Below are positions 1 through 6,830 of a stretch of 19,552 nucleotides of DNA, piece after piece. Under the pieces are notes generated by a model. The model did no database searches, had not been told where the DNA came from, and saw nothing but the letters and a program-made list of their open reading frames with translations. Position 1 is the stretch's first letter. The number at the start of each line of letters is the position of its first letter. This DNA is from JAIQFR01 sp041494445. GTDB lineage: Bacteria > Acidobacteriota > Polarisedimenticolia > Polarisedimenticolales > JAIQFR01. The position numbers and the translations under genes are program-made. The stretch spans positions 1-19,552 of the forward strand of contig JBGQAU010000064.1 in NCBI GenBank assembly GCA_041494445.1, written 5' to 3'.

Positions 1-2
1 CA

Positions 3-311
3 TCAACCGCGGCGGCGGACCTTCGCGATCGAGTCCTCGAGGCGGGACTCGACTCGCGCCCGGTCGATCCGGTACCTCTCTTCCCGCTCGCGGATCTTCT
101 CGGGATCGCCGCCGGCCGCGGCGAGGTCTTTCCCGTGGAGGATCTCGATCTCGGCCAGCTTCGCCCCCGCCTCGCGCCTCAGTTCGGAGATCCGCTCCTT
201 CTGGGCCTCGCTCAGCGGCTCCGACTCCTCGATCCCTTCGTCGCGGTCCTTCTGGCGCAGCCGCTCCATTGCCAGCTCGAAAGCCGATTTCAGCGGACGG
301 TCGTCGGACAT
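3..311 (-). CDS. Small charged, probably coiled-coil protein of unknown function
   Basis: A 102-residue protein that I do not recognise. It is almost entirely helical-looking and very rich in Glu, Arg, Lys and Asp. A middle stretch (SEAQKERISELRREAG) and a C-terminal stretch (EKIREREERYRIDRARVE) read as amphipathic or coiled-coil helices. There is no signal peptide, membrane segment or cysteine. The frame also has a GTG at 315-317, but the ATG at 309-311 is preferred because GAGAGG lies 5 to 6 bases before it. The TGA stop is at positions 5-3, so the gene is complete. It diverges from the B3/B4 gene across about 70 bases. A cytoplasmic adaptor or nucleic-acid-associated role would be a guess. 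Confidence 0.72.
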   Translation of the reverse strand: MSDDRPLKSAFELAMERLRQKDRDEGIEESEPLSEAQKERISELRREAGAKLAEIEILHGKDLAAAGGDPEKIREREERYRIDRARVESRLEDSIAKVRRRG

Positions 312-340
312 CTTCACCTCTCGGGAAACATCCCCAACAG

Positions 341-352
341 ACTACTATACTT
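341..352. promoter_or_regulatory. Possible overlapping divergent -10 elements
   Basis: This is an unusual AT-rich patch in a GC-rich window, lying between two divergent genes. It reads TATACT on the plus strand (346-351) and TATAGT on the minus strand (349-344). Both resemble a sigma-70 -10 box and would give leaders of roughly 25-30 bases. I see no TTGACA-like -35 at the right spacing on either strand, so this is tentative. Confidence 0.35.
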
Positions 353-382
353 GCCGACGGCGTTCCGGCGCGCGAGGATCGC

Positions 383-1084
383 ATGACCGACTCCCGGGAG
401 CCCGCACCGATCCCTCTGACCGTCGACCGGGAGATCGCTCCCCTGGTGAGCCTCGGGCTCGTTCGGGGGGAGCCGGTCGCGGTGGGTCCCGCCGCTCCTC
501 CGCTCCTCGCCGAGATGGAGGCGCTCCGCGAGGAGCTCGCCGCGCGGCATTCCGGCAGGTCGCCTTCGGAGATAGCCGGGCTCGCTCCGGCGCGCGAGCT
601 GTACCGGGTGTTCGGGATCGATCCCACCCGCACCCGGCCCTCGTCCGAGGCGCTGCTCCGGCGCATCCTGCTCGGAAAGCCCCTGCCGCGGATCCTGACC
701 GCGGTGGACGTCTGCAACCTCTGCTCGCTACGCTTCCTGCTGCCGATCGGACTCTACGATGCCGCGCGGATCCACGGCCCGGTCCGGCTCCGGCGCGGCC
801 TCAAGGGCGAAACCTTCGAGGGGATCCGCAAGGACGACGTTCACCTCGAGGGCCGCCCGGCCCTCGCGGACGAGGAGGGGCCCTTCGGCAACCCGTCCTC
901 GGACTCGCTGCGCACCTCGGTCACCGTCGCGACGCGTTCCCTGTGGATGGTGATCTTCGCTCCCGGGAACTTTCCCTCGGGTCGCCTCCTCGAGCACGTC
1001 GCGTTCGCGCGCGCCGCGATCGAGAGGCACCTCGGGCCCACCGGCGACGCGGCCGCGACCGGCGGCGCTCTCTTCCCCGGCTAG
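383..1084 (+). CDS. B3/B4 tRNA-binding domain protein
   Basis: A 233-residue protein with the B3/B4 domain known from the editing module of the phenylalanyl-tRNA synthetase beta chain and from free-standing relatives (COG3382 type). The recognisable core runs from NLCSLRFLLPIGLYDAARI through LRRGLKGETFEGI to ALADEEGPFG, followed by a TSVTVATRS strand near the end. In PheT this fold hydrolyses mischarged tRNA. Free-standing versions are mostly uncharacterised, so trans-editing here is an inference. The ATG at 383 is chosen because GAGG lies 5 bases upstream; the frame is open back to 269 but that would overlap the divergent gene. It begins a plus-strand run, and the M1 peptidase starts 9 bases after its stop. 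Confidence 0.85.
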   Translation: MTDSREPAPIPLTVDREIAPLVSLGLVRGEPVAVGPAAPPLLAEMEALREELAARHSGRSPSEIAGLAPARELYRVFGIDPTRTRPSSEALLRRILLGKPLPRILTAVDVCNLCSLRFLLPIGLYDAARIHGPVRLRRGLKGETFEGIRKDDVHLEGRPALADEEGPFGNPSSDSLRTSVTVATRSLWMVIFAPGNFPSGRLLEHVAFARAAIERHLGPTGDAAATGGALFPG

Positions 1085-1093
1085 GTCGCCCGC

Positions 1094-3082
1094 TTGGACG
1101 CCTGCCGTTCCCCGTGCCTTCCGAGGTCGCTCCCGACCTCCGTCGTCCGGCTCGCGCTGCCGGCGATCCTGCTCGCGGCGGCGGTCGCGGCCAGGGCGGA
1201 CGGCCCGCCGGTCCTGTTTCCCGAGCCGCTGTCCCCGCGAAACGCGAGCTACGGGATCGAGGTGAGCCTCGATCCCGCCGGGCACGTCCTGAGCGGCAAG
1301 GAGACGATCCGCTGGAGGAACGCGACCCCCGATCCCGCCCCCGATCTGATGTTCCACCTCTACATGAACGCGTTCGCGAACACCGACACGGTGTTCATGA
1401 AAGAGTCGGGGGGACGCCACCGGCAGTTCCGGTTCGACGACGCGCACTGGGGAAACATCGTGGTCTCCTCGCTCCGCCTCGTAGAGGGAGGGCGGGAGAT
1501 CCCGCTGGAGCAGGAGTTCCCCGGGCGGGACCGCACGGTGATGCGAGCCCGGCTCCCGGCCCCGGTCGCTCCCGGCGGCGAGATCGAGATCCGGACGACG
1601 TTCGAGGTCAAGCTCCCGAGGGTCTTCGCGCGCACGGGATGGGCGGGCCGCTTCCACATGGTCGGACAGTGGTTCCCGAAGCTGGGGGTGTGGGAGGAGG
1701 GGAGGGGGTGGAACTGCCACCCGTTCCACTACGCCTCCGAGTTCTTCTCGGACTTCGGGACGTACGACGTCGAGATCGACGTGCCCGAGGACCAGATCGT
1801 GGGCGCCACCGGGGTCGTCTGGTCGGAGCGGAAAGGGCCTCCCGGCCGCAAGACCGTCTTCTGCCGCGCCGAGGACGTCCACGACTTCGCCTGGACCGCT
1901 TCGCCGCGGTTCGTCGAGCGAAAGGACCGATGGGAAGGCGTGGTCCTCCGGGTCCTGATGCAGCCCGAGAACGCCGCCTCGATCCCGCGCTACCTCGAGT
2001 CCGCGAAACGCTCGCTCGAGTTCCTCGCGAGGACGCTCGGCCCGTACCCGTACACGGTTCTGACGCTGGTGGATCCTCCGGCCGGGGGCGAAGGGGCCGG
2101 CGGGATGGAGTATCCGACGCTGATCACCGGCGAGGCGAGCCCGCTGTTCCCTCGGAGCCTCCGCATTCCCGAGCTCGCCGTCGCGCACGAGATCGCCCAC
2201 CAGTACTGGTACGGGATGAGCGCGAACAACGAATTCGAGGAAGCCTGGCTCGACGAGGGCATCGCGAGCTATTGCGAGATGCGCATCCTCGACGGGTGGC
2301 TGGGTCGGGACCGCTCGATCCTGAGCGGGTTCCTCGGCCTCTCCATCGGGGATCTCGCACTGCAGCGCGCCGCCTACCTGCGGTACGCCGACGCCGCGCC
2401 GGTCCTCGGAAAGTCCTGGGAGTATCCGAGCTGGGGAGCGTACGGCGCGATGAGCTACGACAAGCCAGCTCTCGCGCTGAGAACGCTCGAGAACGCGCAC
2501 GGGACCCCGGCCGCGGACCGCCTCCTCCGCACGTTCTTCGAGCGGGCGCGGTTCCGACACCCGACGAGCATCGATTTCCTCGAGGCCGTCCGCGACGTGC
2601 TGGGCGCGCGCGCCGAGGCGCTCGCGCGGACGCTCCTCGAAGGAACGGACACCGTGGATTTCGAGGTTCTCGACGTGCGGAACCGGGAGGGGGAGCCGCT
2701 CCGCGGCTACGATCTCTCGAAGTCGCCTCCCACGCTGAGGGCGGCGGCCAAGGGAGGGACGAAGGGGAGCACCTGGGACTCGGAGGTCTGGATCGGGCGC
2801 GCCGGACGCCTGACGCTTCCGGTGACCGTCAGAGTGACCTTCGAGGACCGCTCCGTGCGGGACGAGGAATGGGATGGCGCGGGGCCCCCGAAGGTCTTCC
2901 GATACGCGGGACGAAAGGTCGCGAAGGTCGCGGTGGACCCCGAGGGGCACGTCGTGCTCGAACGGTTTCGGCTCAACAACGGGTGGCAGGCCGAGGAGGA
3001 CCCGGCCCCCGCGGCGAAGCTCGTGGCACGCTTCCGATGGATTCTCCAGGCGTTCTTCTCCGCGGTTCTCGCGGCGTTCTGA
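1094..3082 (+). CDS. Secreted M1-family zinc metallopeptidase
   Basis: A 662-residue gluzincin aminopeptidase-type protein. Residues 1-35 form a signal peptide (hydrophobic run LALPAILLAAAVAA, likely cleavage after ARA), so it acts in the periplasm or outside the cell. The zinc site is complete: HEIAH at 365-369 and the third ligand Glu388 in WLDEG, with the exact 18-residue gap of HExxHx18E. A GGMEY motif near 336-340 corresponds to the exopeptidase GxMEN loop, and Tyr455 in SYDKPALAL matches the transition-state tyrosine. The N-terminal part is the usual beta-domain. It ends in an amphipathic hydrophobic stretch (WILQAFFSAVLAAF). The start is TTG at 1094, the only common start codon before the signal peptide, with a weak AGG upstream. 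Activity as an aminopeptidase is expected from the family; the substrate is unknown. Confidence 0.92.
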   Translation: MDACRSPCLPRSLPTSVVRLALPAILLAAAVAARADGPPVLFPEPLSPRNASYGIEVSLDPAGHVLSGKETIRWRNATPDPAPDLMFHLYMNAFANTDTVFMKESGGRHRQFRFDDAHWGNIVVSSLRLVEGGREIPLEQEFPGRDRTVMRARLPAPVAPGGEIEIRTTFEVKLPRVFARTGWAGRFHMVGQWFPKLGVWEEGRGWNCHPFHYASEFFSDFGTYDVEIDVPEDQIVGATGVVWSERKGPPGRKTVFCRAEDVHDFAWTASPRFVERKDRWEGVVLRVLMQPENAASIPRYLESAKRSLEFLARTLGPYPYTVLTLVDPPAGGEGAGGMEYPTLITGEASPLFPRSLRIPELAVAHEIAHQYWYGMSANNEFEEAWLDEGIASYCEMRILDGWLGRDRSILSGFLGLSIGDLALQRAAYLRYADAAPVLGKSWEYPSWGAYGAMSYDKPALALRTLENAHGTPAADRLLRTFFERARFRHPTSIDFLEAVRDVLGARAEALARTLLEGTDTVDFEVLDVRNREGEPLRGYDLSKSPPTLRAAAKGGTKGSTWDSEVWIGRAGRLTLPVTVRVTFEDRSVRDEEWDGAGPPKVFRYAGRKVAKVAVDPEGHVVLERFRLNNGWQAEEDPAPAAKLVARFRWILQAFFSAVLAAF

Positions 3083-3089
3083 GGCGGCG

Positions 3090-4022
3090 CTGGCGTCCCT
3101 CGGGCGAGCGCTCGGCGAGGGCTTCAAGGGCGGCCGTGCCCCGCTCGCGGCCGCCGTGTATCTCTACGCGGGGGCGCTCGCGTTCGCGTGGCTGGCCTCC
3201 GCCCCCTTCGCGGCGGCGATCCACGGGATGCTGGATGGCCAGCCGGACGCCGGTAGGACGGTCGCCGACGGGGGCCTCGAGGTCCTCGACGAGCTGAGCC
3301 GCTCCGGGACGGCGGCCTGGCCCGCGGTGTTCGGGGGAGTGGTGGCGCTCGTGCTGGCGTTCCTCCCGCTCGGCCTCGTCCTTGCCGGGGGCGCCTACGG
3401 CCTCGCTGCCGGCCGGGCGGAGCGGCCGTGGAGCACGTTCTGGGTCGCGGGAGTGAAGCGGTTCCCCTCGTTTTTCTGTCGCGCGGCCGTCGCTGCGGCT
3501 TACACCGCCGCCGCCGGGATCGTCGCGTGGGGAGCGATCGCGGGAATCTCCGCGGCCTTCAGGGAGCCCTCGGGCCCCGGCGCGTTCTGGACCGGGATCG
3601 GTCTCGACGCCGCCGTCGTGGCCTTCGCGGCGCTCCACGTGCGCACGGTTCTCGGATTCGCCTTCGCGCGCGTCACGGCGAAGCCGGACGAGCGGCTGCT
3701 TCCGGGCTTCGTCGCGGCGGTTTCGCTCTGCTGGTGCCGTCTTCCCGCAACGCACGCGATCGGCGTCCTGTTCCTCTCGCTCCAAGCCTCATCGGCGCTT
3801 CTCGGCCTGGCGCTCGGCCGCACCGCGGGGCAGGGAGGCTGGATCTCCGCGGCGCTCGCGCAGGCCGGTTGGCTCGGCGTCGCGTGGCTCCGGGTCGCGG
3901 AGGTGCGGACCCGGGTCGCGTACGCGTCCTCGGCTCCCGGAACCGTCACTCACCGGAGGGAGGCGGGCGGAGAATCGGATACCCTGTCTCACGGAACCGA
4001 GGGACCGACATGCGACCCCTGA
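3090..4022 (+). CDS. Six-helix integral membrane protein, unknown function, uncertain start
   Basis: About 310 residues with roughly six hydrophobic helices, near residues 18-45, 76-107, 128-156, 166-194, 206-243 and 250-270, followed by a short polar tail. I recognise no catalytic motif. The frame is clearly coding, but it has no ATG, GTG or TTG between the peptidase stop (3082) and GTG 3156, and that GTG lies inside the first helix. CTG at 3090 is preserved here because GAGG (3081-3084) sits 5 bases before it and it keeps the amphipathic N-terminus ahead of helix 1. A start at 3156, or a ribosomal slip from the peptidase frame, are alternatives. It overlaps the diguanylate cyclase start by 13 bases, so it is probably translated in the same operon. 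Confidence 0.72.
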   Translation: MASLGRALGEGFKGGRAPLAAAVYLYAGALAFAWLASAPFAAAIHGMLDGQPDAGRTVADGGLEVLDELSRSGTAAWPAVFGGVVALVLAFLPLGLVLAGGAYGLAAGRAERPWSTFWVAGVKRFPSFFCRAAVAAAYTAAAGIVAWGAIAGISAAFREPSGPGAFWTGIGLDAAVVAFAALHVRTVLGFAFARVTAKPDERLLPGFVAAVSLCWCRLPATHAIGVLFLSLQASSALLGLALGRTAGQGGWISAALAQAGWLGVAWLRVAEVRTRVAYASSAPGTVTHRREAGGESDTLSHGTEGPTCDP

Positions 4023-5788
4023 GCCTGCGGAGGAGGATTCTCATCGGATTCGCGGCGCCCCTCGCCGTCGTGGTCGCGACGTGGGCGGGCCTCTACGGGT
4101 CCCTTGTCACCAGCGTCGAGGCGACGCGGACCGTGGCGCGGACCGAGGAGGTGCTCGCGGAGACGACGGTCCTGGTCAAGGCGGCGGTGAACGCCGAGTC
4201 GGGCAAGCGCGGCTACCTCCTGACCGGCGACGGCCCGTTCCTCGACGAGTTTCACCAGGGAGTGAGCGAGTTCGGCCCGGCGGCGGCTCGCCTCGAGCAT
4301 CTCGTCCAGGAGAGCCCCGAGCAGCACCGCCGCGTGCAGGCGATGGCGCGACTGTTCGAGAAGTGGCGGTCCGAGGCCGAGGCGATCCTGAGGGACGAGG
4401 CCGACGGCAGCCGGATCACGGACGCCCAGGTCCGTCGGCTGATGTCGTCCGGCGAGGGAACGCGGGTCCTGAACGAGCTGATCTCGGTCTCGTTGGAGTT
4501 CGAGGGGGTCGAGAAGGCGTCGATCGAGCAGCTGGTCCGCGGCGCCACGAGGGGGATCCGCATCGGAACGGCCGTGGCGCTGCTCGGTCCGGTCGTCGCC
4601 CTCGCGCTGGCCCTCTGGGGGATGCTGACCTCCTCCGTCGGGATCGCGCGCTCCGTGGACGCCATCGGCCGCGCGGCGCAGGGGCTGGCCCGTGGCGATC
4701 TCAGCCAGCGCGTCCCCGTGGAGCGAGACGACGAGGTGGGGCGGCTCGCCGGGGCTTTCAACACGATGGCCGACCGCCTGGAGCGCCGATCCCGCGAGCA
4801 GGCGCTCCTCCGCGAGATGGGAGACCTGCTGCACTCCTGTCGGACGCTCGGGGAGGCGTTCGAGGTCGCGCCAAGGCTCGTGAAGCGTCTCTTCCCGGGG
4901 GGCGGGGCCGTCTTTCTGCTGAGCGCCGATCGGACCGTGCTGGAGCCCGCCGCCGCATGGGGAACGACGTCGGCTCCGGCGGCCGCGGGGACGCTTCTCA
5001 CGCCGGGAGACTGTTGGGCGCTGCGACGCGGACGGACTCATGTCTCTCGCGCGGAGGGAGCTGCCCCGGCGTGCACGCATCCTCCCGGCTGCTCCGGCGG
5101 GGCCACCGCCTGTATTCCCCTCACGGCGCAGGGGGAGACGATGGGCATTCTCACGCTCTCGAGCGGCGAGCACGAGGCGGACTTCGGCCGAGAATCGGGC
5201 ACCGAGAGCCCGCATGGCCTCGCGGAGATCGTCGCCGAGCGCCTGGCGCTCGCCGTCGCCAACCTCCGCCTCCAGGAGACGCTCCGCGACCGATCGGTGC
5301 GGGACCCCTTGACCGGCCTCTTCAACCGCCGGTACATGGAGGAGACGCTCCAGCGGGAGATCCACAGGGCGTCGAGGATGGAAGGGGACCTCTCGCTCGT
5401 CATGATCGACGTGGACCATTTCAAGACGACCAACGACCGCTTCGGGCACGAGGCGGGCGACACGCTCCTGCGCGAGTTGGGGGGCTGGCTGGCGTCGCAC
5501 CTGCGGCAGGGAGACGTGGCGTGCCGGTACGGGGGCGAGGAATTCGTGCTGATCCTGCCCGAGGCCTCGCTGGACGGAACGCGAGCGCGGGCCGAGAGAC
5601 TGCGGGAGGCGGTCAAGCTCCTCCGCGTCCGGCATCGGGGTCAGGTCCTGGATCCGGTCACGCTCTCGCTGGGCCTGGCGGTGCACCCGCAGCACGGCTC
5701 GACGGGCGAGGAGCTGCTGCGCGCCGCGGACGCCGCTCTCTACCGCGCGAAGGCCGAGGGGCGCGACCGCGTGGGAATGCCCACGTAG
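4010..5788 (+). CDS. Membrane diguanylate cyclase, CHASE3-HAMP-GAF-GGDEF
   Basis: A 592-residue enzyme that should make c-di-GMP from two GTP. Order: membrane helix 10-31; periplasmic CHASE3-like helical sensor about 35-180 (AESGKRGYLLTGD is its typical signature); membrane helix about 184-206; HAMP linker about 207-262; GAF about 275-415; GGDEF about 425-592. The active-site loop reads GGEEF at 508-512, an accepted active variant. RQGD at 499-502, five residues upstream, is a complete RxxD inhibitory site, so product feedback is expected. DPLTGLFNRR and DVDHFKTTND are intact. The GAF carries a cysteine-rich insert (Cys335, Cys355, His357, Cys361, Cys368). The ATG at 4010 has GAGG 7 bases upstream and overlaps the preceding membrane gene by 13 bases. 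It is the last gene of the operon and converges on kdsA. Confidence 0.95.
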   Translation: MRPLSLRRRILIGFAAPLAVVVATWAGLYGSLVTSVEATRTVARTEEVLAETTVLVKAAVNAESGKRGYLLTGDGPFLDEFHQGVSEFGPAAARLEHLVQESPEQHRRVQAMARLFEKWRSEAEAILRDEADGSRITDAQVRRLMSSGEGTRVLNELISVSLEFEGVEKASIEQLVRGATRGIRIGTAVALLGPVVALALALWGMLTSSVGIARSVDAIGRAAQGLARGDLSQRVPVERDDEVGRLAGAFNTMADRLERRSREQALLREMGDLLHSCRTLGEAFEVAPRLVKRLFPGGGAVFLLSADRTVLEPAAAWGTTSAPAAAGTLLTPGDCWALRRGRTHVSRAEGAAPACTHPPGCSGGATACIPLTAQGETMGILTLSSGEHEADFGRESGTESPHGLAEIVAERLALAVANLRLQETLRDRSVRDPLTGLFNRRYMEETLQREIHRASRMEGDLSLVMIDVDHFKTTNDRFGHEAGDTLLRELGGWLASHLRQGDVACRYGGEEFVLILPEASLDGTRARAERLREAVKLLRVRHRGQVLDPVTLSLGLAVHPQHGSTGEELLRAADAALYRAKAEGRDRVGMPT

Positions 5789-5810
5789 GTGTACGTCGAC
5801 CACCTCCGCG

Positions 5811-6647
5811 TCAGGCGAGCCCCTGCTCGCGGACCGCCTCGGCGAGCGGCCGGACCTGGTCGAGGAGCTCCGGGAGCTGGTCGCCGAGCCTCAGCATGCT
5901 CGCCGCGTCGCAGGCCGCCCTGAACGGCTCGGGGTGCGTCTCGATGAACAGCGCGTTCGCCCCAGCCGCCACGCCGGCCCGGGCCAGCACGTGCGCGAAC
6001 TGCGGCTCGCCCCCGGCGGGGTCGCTGCTCGGCCGCCCGTAGATCCGGATCATGTGGGTCGGGTCCACCACGACGGGGCACCCGAGCTCCTTCATGACCT
6101 GCACGCTGCGGACGTCGAACACGAGCCGGTGGTACCCGAAGCAGGTCCCACGGTCGGTGAGCAACACCCGCCGGTTCCCGGTGTAGTGGAGCTTCTCGAC
6201 GGCGCTCCTCATGTCCTCGGGCGCCAGGAACTGCCCCTTCTTCACGTTCACCGGCTTGCCCGCCTCCCCCACCTTGAGCACCAGGCTCGTCTGCTGGCAG
6301 AGGAACGCCGGGATCTGGAGGACGTCGAGTACCTCGGCCGCGGCATCGACGTCGGCCTCGCGGTGCACGTCGGAGAGAACGGGTACGCCGATCTCTCGCC
6401 GAATCCGGGAAAGCTGCTCGAGTCCCCTGTCGAGGCCCGGCCCGCCGTAGCCGGTGGGCTTCCCGCGGTTGTCCTTCTCGTAGGACGCCTTGAACACGTA
6501 CTGGAAGCCGCGTCTCTCGGTCTCCTTCCTGAGCGTCTCGGCGATTTTGAGCGCGAGATCCGCGTCCTCGAGCACGCAGGGGCCGGAGATGAGCGTCAGC
6601 GGCCTCCCGTCGCCGACCACGACCTCGCCGATCCGCACCTCGTCCAT
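5811..6647 (-). CDS. kdsA: 3-deoxy-8-phosphooctulonate (Kdo-8-P) synthase, metal-dependent class
   Basis: A 278-residue cytoplasmic enzyme of the usual family length. It condenses phosphoenolpyruvate with arabinose-5-phosphate to give Kdo-8-phosphate for the LPS inner core. SGPC at 21-24 has the cysteine of the metal-dependent class (the metal-free E. coli enzyme has Asn there). The other expected ligands are His198 (DPTHM), Glu236 (FIETHPEP) and Asp247 (CDAAS). NVKKGQFLAP and RGTCFGY are typical. The substrate motif normally KANRS reads KDNRG at 58-62: the diagnostic Asn60 and Arg61 are kept, but the serine that contacts the sugar phosphate is Gly62. The ATG at 6647 has a strong GGAGGAG 6 bases upstream. 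No other Kdo gene is adjacent. A related DAHP synthase is less likely because of Asn60. Confidence 0.92.
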   Translation of the reverse strand: MDEVRIGEVVVGDGRPLTLISGPCVLEDADLALKIAETLRKETERRGFQYVFKASYEKDNRGKPTGYGGPGLDRGLEQLSRIRREIGVPVLSDVHREADVDAAAEVLDVLQIPAFLCQQTSLVLKVGEAGKPVNVKKGQFLAPEDMRSAVEKLHYTGNRRVLLTDRGTCFGYHRLVFDVRSVQVMKELGCPVVVDPTHMIRIYGRPSSDPAGGEPQFAHVLARAGVAAGANALFIETHPEPFRAACDAASMLRLGDQLPELLDQVRPLAEAVREQGLA

Positions 6648-6830
6648 GGCGGGCTCCTCCGCGCGCCGCCCGGGACCTTCGCCCCGTCGACGCGCCCCCA
6701 GCATACCGCGGAAACGGCGGTGGGCCGGCGCTCGTCGGTTTGCGCGGAGCGCGGGGATTGGGACAGACTATGGAGTTTGTTCCCCGGTCTTCGAACGACG
6801 GGCCGCGCAGGGAAGCGGGAGAGGAGACTC

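Noticed and set aside
269..382. N-terminal extension of the B3/B4 protein
   Set aside because: It would run into the divergent small gene and across the likely promoter; the ATG at 383 has a well-placed GAGG.
966..992. GGAACTT inside the B3/B4 gene as a second sigma-E-like promoter
   Set aside because: There is no GTC-type -10 at 15-16 bases downstream, and it lies inside a coding region.
728..3127. Long open minus-strand frame opposite the M1 peptidase
   Set aside because: Its translation is low-complexity Arg/Pro/Glu-rich with no domain, while the plus strand encodes a complete metallopeptidase. It is an effect of high GC content.
6648..6830. Sigma-70 promoter before the SNF2 gene (TTGCGC ... 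GACTAT)
   Set aside because: The spacer would be 20 bases and both boxes are poor matches.
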